The position numbers and the translations under genes are program-made. This document shows positions 36,612 to 44,837 of a stretch of DNA of 64,000 nt, piece by piece. This DNA is from Capnocytophaga felis (lineage in GTDB: Bacteria > Bacteroidota > Bacteroidia > Flavobacteriales > Flavobacteriaceae): assembly GCF_009684755.1 (NCBI RefSeq), contig NZ_BLBC01000014.1:233906-297905 (forward strand), written 5' to 3'. The notes beneath the pieces are model-generated. The model searched no databases and had not been told where the DNA came from. It was given only the letters and a program-made list of their open reading frames with translations. Within the stretch, counting starts at the first letter, position 1, and the number at the start of each line of letters is the position of its first letter.

Positions 36612-37937
36612 TTACAGAAAATCAAATCGTACCATTCCGTCCGAATCAATTTTAGTAAGTTTCACTTTATGCAAAGTGTTTACCAGTTCAGGATTCCAAG
36701 GGGTTTTAACTTTCACGTAATTTTCTGTGAAACCGTGAATATATCCTTGTTTATTTTCGCCCTCAAAAAGAACGATTCTTTCTGTTCCTAATTGACTTTG
36801 ATAAAAAGCATTTCGTTTTTTAGCAGAAAGCCCTCGAAGCATTTTACTTCGTTTGGCACGAACCGCATCAGGCACAACACCATCCATTAACACAGCTTCG
36901 GTATTATCTCGCTCAGAATATGTAAAAACGTGTAAATAAGATACTTCCAACTCACTTAAAAAATGATACGTTTCTAAAAAATGTTCATCAGTTTCGCCAG
37001 GAAAACCTACAATAACATCTGCACCAATACAAGCGTGTGGCATTACTTCTTTAATTTTAGCAACTCTGCTGGTATAAACTTCTCGCAAATAACGACGCTT
37101 CATTTTTTTGAGAATCTCATTACTTCCGCTTTGTAAAGGCACGTGAAAATGAGGAACAAAAGCCTTACTTTTTGATACAAAATCAATGGTTTCGTCCTTC
37201 AGCAAATTCGGTTCAATGGAAGAAATCCGCAGACGCTCAATTCCCTTCACTTTATCCAAGGCTTGTACCAAATCCAGAAAAGTATGCTCGTGTTTTTTAT
37301 TGCCAAATTCACCTTTGCCGTAATCTCCTATATTTACGCCTGTTAGTACAATTTCTTTTATTCCTTGTTCCGAAATTTTGTGTGCGTTTTTAAGAATATT
37401 TTCAATGGTATCACTACGCGAAATACCACGAGCCATCGGTATTGTACAGTAAGTGCATTTGTAATCGCAACCATCTTGCACCTTTAAAAAGGCACGTGTG
37501 CGGTCGCCAATGGAATAACTCCCCACGTAAAAATCCGTTTCTGAAATTTCACAAGAATGCACCTGTCCTTCGTTATTCTTAGTTAAATCATCAATATATT
37601 GTGTAATATCAAACTTTTCTTTTGCTCCCAAAACTAAATCCACACCATCAACGGCAGCCAATTCCTCCGGTTTGAGCTGAGCATAACATCCCACAGCAGC
37701 AATAAAAGCCTTATCATTCGTTTTCAGAGCCTTACGAACTATTTGTTTAAATTGCTTGTCGGCATTTTCTGTTACGGAACACGTATTTATCACGTATATA
37801 TCGGCAGATTGCTCAAAATCAACACGTTCAAAGCCTTCCGTTTCAAAACTACGAGCTATAGTTGAAGTTTCTGAAAAGTTCAACTTACAACCTAACGTGT
37901 AAAATGCAACCTTTTTCCTATCTTCTGATGAAGTCAT
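36612..37937 (-). CDS. mtaB: tRNA t6A37 methylthiotransferase
   Basis: A 441-residue radical-SAM enzyme turning t6A37 of tRNA into ms2t6A. The N-terminal UPF0004 domain supplies three cluster cysteines (TLGCKLN, VINTCSVTENAD, AAVGCYAQ); the radical SAM site is CDYKCTYCTIPMARG, and a TRAM-like domain closes the C-terminus. A longer frame opens at 37994, but a -7 box at 37962-37969 lies inside it, so ATG 37937 (MTSSEDRKK) is preferred. Single gene. Confidence 0.93.
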   Translation of the reverse strand: MTSSEDRKKVAFYTLGCKLNFSETSTIARSFETEGFERVDFEQSADIYVINTCSVTENADKQFKQIVRKALKTNDKAFIAAVGCYAQLKPEELAAVDGVDLVLGAKEKFDITQYIDDLTKNNEGQVHSCEISETDFYVGSYSIGDRTRAFLKVQDGCDYKCTYCTIPMARGISRSDTIENILKNAHKISEQGIKEIVLTGVNIGDYGKGEFGNKKHEHTFLDLVQALDKVKGIERLRISSIEPNLLKDETIDFVSKSKAFVPHFHVPLQSGSNEILKKMKRRYLREVYTSRVAKIKEVMPHACIGADVIVGFPGETDEHFLETYHFLSELEVSYLHVFTYSERDNTEAVLMDGVVPDAVRAKRSKMLRGLSAKKRNAFYQSQLGTERIVLFEGENKQGYIHGFTENYVKVKTPWNPELVNTLHKVKLTKIDSDGMVRFDFL

Positions 37938-37961
37938 TTTTATTTTTCGTTTTTTGGGTGG

Positions 37962-37969
37962 CAAAGATA
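37962..37969 (-). promoter_or_regulatory. -7 promoter box for mtaB
   Basis: TATCTTTG on the minus strand, 24 bases before ATG 37937; decides the start. Confidence 0.6.
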
Positions 37970-38013
37970 TGCTTTTTTTCAGAATATCGGACAATTAAGC
38001 CTCATTATGAGTA

Positions 38014-38376
38014 TTACTCATCTTGAAAAAAGCCTCTATTTTCAAAATATTGAACGATAGCTTCTTTCATTAAAATGGACTGTTCGCCGGCTTTTAATGC
38101 AGGAAGCTGCTCTACCAAAGAATAATGAGGCCAGCCATCAGAATCCGTATAATCAAATTTATAATAACCATAAGGCTCAAGCAATTTGCAGATGGCTATA
38201 TGCATCAAATTTACTTTTTCATCTTTTTTATATTTTGATTTTATTTGACCTAATTCCTGAATACCAATAAGATATATAATTGCTTCCAAATCAAGTTTTT
38301 CACCATCGGCGAAAGTTTTTGATAGTTCTTCTACTATTTTTTCCCATCGAGCTTTTAAGACCTCGTCTCTTGCCAT
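38014..38376 (-). CDS. Conserved small hypothetical protein
   Basis: A 120-residue soluble, charged protein without signal or membrane segment. It begins MARDEVLKARWEKIVEELSKTF and ends YFENRGFFQDE. The pattern (LEAIIYLIGIQELGQI, then LMHIAICKLLEPYGYYKF) suggests an all-helical fold. I do not recognise a family. It has its own -7 box (38394-38401) and is close to mtaB on the same strand. Confidence 0.65.
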   Translation of the reverse strand: MARDEVLKARWEKIVEELSKTFADGEKLDLEAIIYLIGIQELGQIKSKYKKDEKVNLMHIAICKLLEPYGYYKFDYTDSDGWPHYSLVEQLPALKAGEQSILMKEAIVQYFENRGFFQDE

Positions 38377-38393
38377 ATTTTACATTTTGGTGG

Positions 38394-38401
38394 CAAAAAT
38401 A
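38394..38401 (-). promoter_or_regulatory. -7 promoter box for the 120-residue hypothetical gene
   Basis: TATTTTTG on the minus strand, 17 bases before the ATG. Confidence 0.5.
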
Positions 38402-38606
38402 TGAAGATTTTTTCTAAATCCGTGGTTAAGTTACTCTCTGAGTTCCATTTAAAGAAATTAAAATAATTGTTTTTATCAGCTACATTGACATATCAACAGT
38501 AAAAATTAATTACAGACATAGAGATTTTGAACCATTATTTTTTTCAGTTCAATCAAATTGTATTAAAATTTAACATAAATAATTATTTACTATACATTTA
38601 TTTTCG

Positions 38607-38614
38607 TAGCTTTG
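38607..38614 (+). promoter_or_regulatory. -7 promoter box for the SLC13 transporter gene
   Basis: TAGCTTTG, 34 bases before ATG 38649. The gap back to 38402 is AT-rich without other features. Confidence 0.55.
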
Positions 38615-38648
38615 ACAGAAATTTTGACCACCTTTTAAATTATACATT

Positions 38649-40094
38649 ATGGCAGATTCCAGACATTATTCATTTCAAATCTTGTCACGTATTCAAAAAG
38701 TAGTTGACATACAACGCAGGATTATTTACTTTTTGCTGAGTGCTATACTGGCTTTCGGGCTAACGTATTGGCTACACGAACCTGAGCTTAATCGAGCTCA
38801 AATTTACGTTCTGTTTATTCTGTTTTTGGCTATCGGGTTATGGGTAACTGAAGCTATTCCGCCTTTTGCCACGGGGCTTTTTATTTTCGGGTTTCTTATC
38901 TTTGCTACCAATAGCTATTATTCGGAATTAGATCCCGAAAATGCCAAATCGTATTATCAAGACTATGTAAATACGTGGTCGAACAGTGTGATTTGGTTGA
39001 TGTTGGGAGGTTTTTTCATCGCCTATGCTATGCAGAAAACACATTTGGACAGAATTGTTTTCAAAATGTCCATTTCACGATTCGGGAAAACACCTGATAA
39101 GATTCTTTTAGGATTGATGCTTACCACGGCAGTCTTTTCAATGGTAATGTCAAACACGGCAACTACTGCGATGATGGTAGCCTCGGTAGTTGCTTTTTTA
39201 CAAACTCTCCCAAAAGATTCTACTTTAAGTAAAGCACTACTGATTGGTATTGCGGCAGCGGCTTCTTTTGGCGGTATGGGAACGTTAATCGGCTCACCAC
39301 CAAACGCCATCGCTGTTGATGCACTCTCCGATAAAGGTATCGGATTTCTGGAATGGATGTATGTAGGGATACCTGTTTCAATAATTTTAACATTAACTGC
39401 TTGGTACTTACTTAAAGCTAAATACATCAAGGAAAACACACCTGTTCATATTCAATTTGAAGACGAATTAACCGAAGAAGAAAAGCAAGAAAGCCCTGCT
39501 ATCTTGAAAATGAAAAAAAATGTGGTTTTGACAATTCTTTCCGTTACGCTTTTGCTGTGGCTTACCGAAAAACTACATAATATCCCTGCCGCCATCGTTT
39601 CTTTTATTCCCATTATGTTACTAACGATGCTCGGAATTGTCAATGGACACGACGTTCGCAAGTTGCCTTGGGATACGTTAATGCTTGTGGCTGGAGGTTT
39701 GGCATTGGGTATGGCTATTAAAGAAACAGGATTAGCACAACATTATGTAGATAAACTTCAACAAGTTAATTTAAACTTTTATGTTTTAGTTGTTGTTTTT
39801 GCTCTGCTAACTGTTTTAATGTCGAACGTGATGAGTAACACTGCCACCGCAACAATTTTAATTCCCATTGCTGCTATTTTGGCACATCAATACCCTATTG
39901 TTTTACCTATTGTCATCGGGCTTAGTGCTTCCACCGCATTATTTTTGCCAATTTCCACCCCACCGAATGCCATTGTTTACAGTACGGGTTACTTACAACA
40001 AAAAGACTTCAGATATATAGGATTAATTGCAGGACTTGTAGGACCTTTAGTTACTTGTGCCATTACAATGTTAATTTTTATGGTAATCTTTTAA
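38649..40094 (+). CDS. SLC13/DASS family sodium-coupled dicarboxylate transporter
   Basis: A 481-residue inner membrane transporter with about 11-12 segments. The two SNT signature motifs of the family are present (FSMVMSNTATTAMM and MSNVMSNTATATILIPI), each followed by a Pro-Pro-Asn loop (SPPNAIAV, STPPNAIVYS) that binds sodium and the carboxylate. It imports or exchanges dicarboxylates such as succinate, or sulfate in some relatives. It is the last plainly chromosomal gene before the accessory region, closed by a terminator. Confidence 0.92.
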   Translation: MADSRHYSFQILSRIQKVVDIQRRIIYFLLSAILAFGLTYWLHEPELNRAQIYVLFILFLAIGLWVTEAIPPFATGLFIFGFLIFATNSYYSELDPENAKSYYQDYVNTWSNSVIWLMLGGFFIAYAMQKTHLDRIVFKMSISRFGKTPDKILLGLMLTTAVFSMVMSNTATTAMMVASVVAFLQTLPKDSTLSKALLIGIAAAASFGGMGTLIGSPPNAIAVDALSDKGIGFLEWMYVGIPVSIILTLTAWYLLKAKYIKENTPVHIQFEDELTEEEKQESPAILKMKKNVVLTILSVTLLLWLTEKLHNIPAAIVSFIPIMLLTMLGIVNGHDVRKLPWDTLMLVAGGLALGMAIKETGLAQHYVDKLQQVNLNFYVLVVVFALLTVLMSNVMSNTATATILIPIAAILAHQYPIVLPIVIGLSASTALFLPISTPPNAIVYSTGYLQQKDFRYIGLIAGLVGPLVTCAITMLIFMVIF

Positions 40095-40121
40095 TAGAAT
40101 AATTAAAAAATAGAATTCAAG

Positions 40122-40158
40122 CCTCAAGAATACAGTCAGAAGATTGAAATTCTTGAGG
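40122..40158 (+). terminator. Terminator after the SLC13 transporter
   Basis: CCTCAAGAAT (40122-40131) pairs with ATTCTTGAGG (40149-40158), 17-base loop, T-rich tail. From here to 40313 nothing else is visible. Confidence 0.65.
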
Positions 40159-40313
40159 TTTTATTTTTATAATAACTAATATTCTAAAAAAATAACATAT
40201 AAATATTTGGTCTTTTCTATAAGTAGCACAGAATTTGTATGGTAATCCAAAGGAAGGTAATATGTTTAAAAAATCTATCTCTATTGAGCTAACATACAAT
40301 TAAATACACCCGT

Positions 40314-40427
40314 TCAGTACCAATCTTTTTCTACTGCAAAAGGTGTAATTCCTTTCTTTTCTGCGATTTGGTTAAAAGCATTGATTCGCGTTTGTTTTGG
40401 AAGTTTCAAAAATTTATTTCTCATCAT
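40314..40427 (-). pseudogene. Stump of an AbiEii/AbiGii nucleotidyltransferase toxin gene
   Basis: A 37-codon minus-strand frame starting MMRNKFLKLPKQTRI and ending FAVEKDWY then TGA. The start LKLP..TR followed by AVEKDWW is the usual N-terminus of AbiEii toxins; here the frame stops right after EKDW, before the GGT and D-x-D catalytic motifs. It lies 31 bases behind the DUF6088 gene, the usual partner position. The toxin has evidently been cut off, which probably marks the left edge of the accessory region. Too short for confident family search, so moderately sure. Confidence 0.65.
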
Positions 40428-40458
40428 TTGGAAGGGCTTTTTTCATTATGATTCGTAT

Positions 40459-41070
40459 CTATTCGGGAGCTAATTTTATATCGTGTTCCAAACGGTGGGG
40501 CTCTTCATTTTTCAAATGTTTTAAGATGATTTCTATTTCCTCATCGCGAACATTTTCCTTGCCAAGTTCTTTAAGTGCCTGAATGACTAAACCGCTAATT
40601 TTCCCAATGGCTGACAAATTTTTAGGACTTGCTTTTTTGAAAACTACTTTCCTGTTTACCAAGTTGATAGTTCTTGTTGAACCATCAGTATAATACACCA
40701 AATTCAGCGGAACTTGCGTGGATAATCCCAATGCATTCAACGCCAAAACTCCCGACGAAACGATTCGAGCTTTATCTCTTTTTCGTATGGATTCTGCAAT
40801 TTTTTCGGCTTTGGGCTGTATTTCTCCCAAAATAGGGTCTCGCTCCAAAATAGAAAAAATCCCCCTTGCTACTCGGGAAATTTCACCTTCATTTACTAAT
40901 CGTTCCAAAGCCTTTGAGATTGCCTTGTGCGTACCGAAAGACAAAAAATCTTCCGTGTAAAACAGCGTACCCCTTTTAGCTTTTTTTATTTTATCAAGAA
41001 TTTTATTATCAACACTTTCATTTGTTTTTGAATAAATTTCTGTCGCATATTCAGTAAATATTTGCGACAA
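40459..41070 (-). CDS. DUF6088 protein, AbiEi-like antitoxin (orphan copy)
   Basis: A 203-residue protein with an N-terminal winged-helix-like region (GTLFYTEDFLSFGTHKAISKALERLVNEGEISRVARGIF) and the DUF6088 core (SGVLALNALGLSTQVPLNLVYYTDGS). In type IV AbiE-like systems the antitoxin represses its promoter and counters the nucleotidyltransferase toxin. The first codon of the frame is TTG (41070); no better ATG is evident nearby. The toxin behind it is a stump, so this antitoxin is an orphan. A second DUF6088 gene at 49749 is only distantly similar. Confidence 0.75.
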   Translation of the reverse strand: MSQIFTEYATEIYSKTNESVDNKILDKIKKAKRGTLFYTEDFLSFGTHKAISKALERLVNEGEISRVARGIFSILERDPILGEIQPKAEKIAESIRKRDKARIVSSGVLALNALGLSTQVPLNLVYYTDGSTRTINLVNRKVVFKKASPKNLSAIGKISGLVIQALKELGKENVRDEEIEIILKHLKNEEPHRLEHDIKLAPE

Positions 41071-41168
41071 AGCAATGAGTCTTATACTTACTTTTTATTA
41101 TCAACTTATGTAACAACATATATCTCTACGGTTTATCTAAATTTATATTTTACGAATTTCACCACCGT

Positions 41169-41771
41169 TTAACCTGCAACAATTCTTTCCCTCACAAAAG
41201 TACTTACCGTCAGCCGATGAACGCCCAAAATCCTGCCAATAGCAGAATATGAGACTTTCTTATCAAGCAATTCTTTAATTTGTTTTTCTTGCCCTGTTAG
41301 TTTGGTTTTAGAAGATTTTCTACCTTTGGGTCTGCCAAGAATTACGCCTTCGGCTTTTTTCCGAGCAAGGGCTTCTTTGGTTCGCTGACTGATAAGATTT
41401 CGTTCTATTTCTGCGGAAAGTCCGAACGCAAATGCCAAGACTTTGGAATTAATATCACTCCCTAATCTGTAATTATCTTTAATTGTCCAAACTTGAATAT
41501 CTCGGTTCATACACTCGTTGAGTATTTCCATAATCATCAGCAAGTTACGCCCCAAACGAGATAGCTCAGAACAGATTAAAATATCGTCCTTTTTCATTCG
41601 TTTGAGGAGTTTACCGAGTTCTCTTTTTTCTAATTTTTGAGTTCCTGAAATGGTTTCGTTAATCTATTCGTCTATTGTTAAAGCCTCTTTTTTACAAAAT
41701 TTTTCCACTTCAAAGCGTTGGTTTTCTACGGTTTGCTTATCTGAACTCACACGGATATATGCATAAATCAT
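41169..41771 (-). pseudogene. Serine recombinase (resolvase/invertase) with in-frame amber stop
   Basis: ATG 41771 begins MIYAYIRVSSDKQTVENQ, the catalytic N-terminus (Ser10) of a small serine recombinase. After 35 codons there is TAG at 41666-41664, where the family has Trp (IDE-W-INE). The frame then continues without shift through SGTQKLEKRELGKLL, the SELSRLGRN motif, FGLSAEIERNLISQRTKEAL and a C-terminal helix-turn-helix (VSYSAIGRILGVHRLTVSTFV). The rest is intact, so one G-to-A change would explain the break. A truncated protein from 41597 would lack the catalytic serine. Confidence 0.85.
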
Positions 41772-41869
41772 TGTCTAAAATATTTTGAATTAACCTTTAA
41801 TATAGTCAATTTAAGAGGAATATTTTTGGACATAAAAAATTTATATTTCACTGAAAATCAATATACTTT

Positions 41870-42586
41870 TTATTTATTCCACACACCGTCTATTAGTCTA
41901 ATTATTTCTGAATCTCTTTTATCTTTATTTTCTTTAAGTTTATCCCAATACTTTTTAAATGATTTATTCAGCTTTTCTTTAATATCTCCATTTGGTAATT
42001 CAAAACATCTTCCTATAATTTTTTTAATTTCTTTTGCATATGCCATCCAATCTTCTTTTGATTTTCTCTTGAAATTAAGTCCTACCAACTCATCAATTAA
42101 AATTAATAAGCTCTGCCAATCCGTATTTTCTTTATTATTCTTTGCTTTCAGCTTCCAAATTATAGGTTTATCAATATCTTTAAGTTTCGTACCATTGAAC
42201 ACTCTTTTAAAATCATCAAAAGCTATTTTCTCTATAAATTTTCCGTTTTCTTTATTTCCTCCAAGTTCTTCCCAAAGTAAATTTAGTTTTTCACCATCAT
42301 ATTCACTTTTTACCATAAAACTATTTCCTTTAGAATACTCATCAAAGGTTTCTAACTCTCCCTTTAGAAATCGTTTATACTCCAAGTATCCATACAAAGG
42401 AGCTACCAAATATGCAACTTGAACAAGATAACTTTTAATATTGTCATCGATGTCTATTTCTTTACTAATTTCTATATCAATGTCTTTAAATATTAATTCT
42501 ATAGAGTATTCTATATCCTCACTACTTTCATAAATACTGACATATTTTTTAGCAATAAAACTTAAACATTTATTCCTTCCTATTAG
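41870..42586 (-). pseudogene. Unrecognised ORF without a normal start codon (Y of a two-gene unit)
   Basis: An open frame of about 238 codons from 42586 to the stop at 41870. It has no ATG near its beginning; the first plausible starts are TTG 42409 or an ATG in another frame at 42569 that directly follows the stop of the upstream gene (TAAATG) but hits a stop after six codons. The translation looks protein-like throughout (YVSIYESSEDIEYSIELIF, then WEELGGNKENGKFIEK, ending IIRLIDGVWNK), so a frameshift near 42550 is the likeliest reading. Lysine-, glutamate-rich, soluble. Not recognised. If TTG 42409 is real the gene is 179 residues and intact. Confidence 0.5.
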
Positions 42587-43085
42587 CTAAGGAGTCTATT
42601 ATCTCTACAACTTTCTCTATTTTATTTTCAATGAAAGACTTATCTATGATATTCTTACTTATTTTTTGATAATCTTCAATAAGTTCTTTTTTTGTTTTAA
42701 AAGCAGGTATATCGTATTTTCTTTCTCCCTTTAGATATAAGTGCCTCAATGCTAAGTGCAACCAATCTACTAATCTTTGAAAATATAAAATTCTTTCTTC
42801 TGTATTCTTAGGACTTATATCATATAAGTAAATTGTGTTGTCATATACATTATCATTAACTATCGTCATACACAAAGGACTTATTCCTTTTTCTTGATGA
42901 AGATTTAATTTATCTATGTAACGTTTTAAACCTTCACTTTCTTTCATAATCATTTTCAACTCATCTTCCGTATAGCCTTTGATAAACGGCTCTAAATCCT
43001 GCTGATTTAATTTAGCTAAATCTGCAACAATTCCTGAAATGCTACACATCTCTAACCACATAACCTCTTTATCAAAATGTTTCAT
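42570..43085 (-). CDS. Unrecognised protein (X of a two-gene unit) next to an integrase
   Basis: A 171-residue soluble, mostly helical protein starting MKHFDKEVMWLEMCSISGIV. It has no recognisable catalytic motif. It lies 22 bases behind the integrase stop on the same strand and overlaps the frame of the next ORF, so the three would be read as one unit before the inner element split the integrase. Position next to an integrase suggests cargo such as defence or stabilisation, but nothing in the sequence proves this. Confidence 0.6.
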   Translation of the reverse strand: MKHFDKEVMWLEMCSISGIVADLAKLNQQDLEPFIKGYTEDELKMIMKESEGLKRYIDKLNLHQEKGISPLCMTIVNDNVYDNTIYLYDISPKNTEERILYFQRLVDWLHLALRHLYLKGERKYDIPAFKTKKELIEDYQKISKNIIDKSFIENKIEKVVEIIDSLANRKE

Positions 43086-43106
43086 ATCTTTGAATCTCTA
43101 AAAAAT

Positions 43107-43271
43107 TTATCCAAAGATACAAGGAATTTTAGATACAGCCTCTATTTTTTTCTTATCGATAACTTTTGCATATATTTCCGTAGTTCTTATATGTTTATGT
43201 CCCAACAGTTTACTAACCGTGTAAATATTTGTATCAGCAGAAAGCTGTAACGTTGCAAAACTATGACGACC
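43107..43271 (-). pseudogene. C-terminal piece of the split outer tyrosine integrase
   Basis: Encodes GRHSFATLQLSADTNIYTVS onward, including the second catalytic box LLGHKHIRTTEIYAKV with the nucleophile Tyr, and ends in SKIPCIFG. The piece lacks everything before the HxxR motif. Read in the same frame, the N-terminal piece at 62325-63296 joins it exactly (324 plus 54 residues, 378 in all, normal for this family). See the inner element entry. Confidence 0.85.
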
Positions 43272-43536
43272 GCAATGGAAAATACTTTCCATTCGAGGAA
43301 TTGGAAGAATGTAGAGAATAAACCTGTAACGTGTTGTGAATTAATCGTTTTTCTATATTCTGCAACAGATAGAGGTAGGCAGAACTGTGTGGAATATTGA
43401 AACCTTTCAGTTACCAAACCGTTATCCTGTTGTTCCCCGAACAAACTGAGGTAACGATTATTGGAAGATTTTTTCATTCGGCTTCTTCTTATCTGTTTAT
43501 CAATGTTTTGCGTATCAGAGAACGCTTTGATAACGG

Positions 43537-43546
43537 GTAATTTTGC
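43537..43546 (+). promoter_or_regulatory. Promoter box before the first integrase, also att-core-like
   Basis: GTAATTTTGC contains TAATTTTG, a -7 box, 17 bases before the ATG at 43564. It also matches the CTnDOT core GTANNTTTGC exactly; because the two consensuses overlap, I favour promoter. Confidence 0.5.
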
Positions 43547-43563
43547 TCATAAAATTAAAGCGT

Positions 43564-44785
43564 ATGAAAATAGAAAAATTCAAGGTGTTGCTCTACCTCA
43601 AAAAGAGCCGATTAAACAAGTCGGGCAAAGCTCCCATCATGGGACGTATCACCGTCAACCGTTCGATGGTGCAGTTCAGTTGCAAAATCTCCTGCACACC
43701 CGACCTGTGGAATCCTCGTGAAAGCCGTCTGAAAGGCAAGAGCCGCGGGGACCAATGCGAAGCTGGACAAACTGATGCTCTCCATCCATACGGCATTCAA
43801 CACGCTTGTGGAAAGAAAAGCAGACTTCGATGTGGAAGCCGTCAAGAACCTGTTTCAGGGAAGCCTCGAAACGCAGATGACCCTATTAGGGATGACGGAC
43901 ATTGTCTGTGAGGAATTGAGAAAGCGTATCGGGATAGACCGTGCAAAAGGAACCTACCCTGCCTATATCTATACCCGGAGAACCTTGGCGGAGTTCATAG
44001 AAAAGACGTTTCGCACCAAAGACATCACTTTCGGTCAGATGACGGAGCAGTTCATTCATGACTATCAGAGTTTCATCTTGGACGAGAAAGGACTTGCCAT
44101 AGATACCTGCCGGCACTATTTGGCTATCGTCAAGAAAGTATGCCGAAAAGCCTACAAGGAGGGACATGCCGACAGATGCTTCTTCGCCCACTTCAGCCTT
44201 CCCCAACCAAAGGAGAAAACACCAAAAACCCTAAGCCGAGAATCCTTCGAGAAAATTAGAGATTTGGAAATCCCCGAATACCGAGCCTCCCACATTTTGG
44301 CAAGGGACCTCTTTCTCTTTGCCTGCTATACGGGAACAGCTTATGCCGATGCCGTTTCCGTTACACGGGATAATCTGTTCAAGGATGACGATGACGGTTT
44401 GTGGCTTAAATACCGCCGCAAGAAAAACGAGCTTCGTGCCTGTGTCAAGCTGCTGCCCGAAGCCCTTGCCTTGATAGAGGGATACAGGGATGACGACCGT
44501 CAGACTCTTTTCCCGATGTTGCACTATCCCAATATGCGCCGCCTCATGAAATGTCTGGCTGTCCTTGCCGACATCAGGGAAGACTTGACCTACCATGCCG
44601 GCAGGCACTCGTTCGCATCGCTGATTACCTTGGAAGCCGGTGTCCCCATCGAGACCATCTGCAAGATGTTGGGGCATTCGAACCTGCAAACTACGCAGGT
44701 TTATGCGAAAATTACGCCCAAGAAGCTATTCGAGGACATGGACATATATATTGAGGCGACAAAAGACCTCAAACTCGTATTATAA
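43564..44785 (+). pseudogene. First tandem tyrosine integrase, frameshifted
   Basis: ATG 43564 opens MKIEKFKVLLYLKKSRLNKS, the arm-binding start of Bacteroidetes integrases, and runs to about 43745. Around AGCCGCGGGGACC (43741-43753) the frame shifts by one; the rest (TNAKLDKLMLSIHTAFNTLV onward) continues in another frame to 44785. The catalytic part is complete: HAGRHSFAS, GHSNLQTTQVYAKI with the Tyr nucleophile; the first Arg box reads FACYTGTAYADA, with Ala in place of Arg, as in IntDOT relatives. A shorter protein from 43775 would lack the N-terminal arm domain. Higher GC than the neighbouring chromosome, consistent with a Bacteroides-type source. Confidence 0.8.
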
Positions 44786-44837
44786 ACACACAGACATATA
44801 GAAAACAAAGTGAAAATCAAAAAACAATGAAACAACC

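Noticed and set aside
41664..41666. Programmed amber read-through in the serine recombinase
   Set aside because: No recoding signal is visible and the surrounding region is rich in other nonsense mutations; a plain mutation is simpler.
41826..42422. Plus-strand 198-codon frame opposite ORF Y
   Set aside because: Serine/leucine/phenylalanine-rich antisense image of a lysine/glutamate-rich frame; the minus strand is the better coding strand.
43537..43546. GTAATTTTGC as the left attachment core
   Set aside because: It lies 265 bases inside the element by the integrase reconstruction and is explained as a -7 box, whose consensus overlaps the att core.
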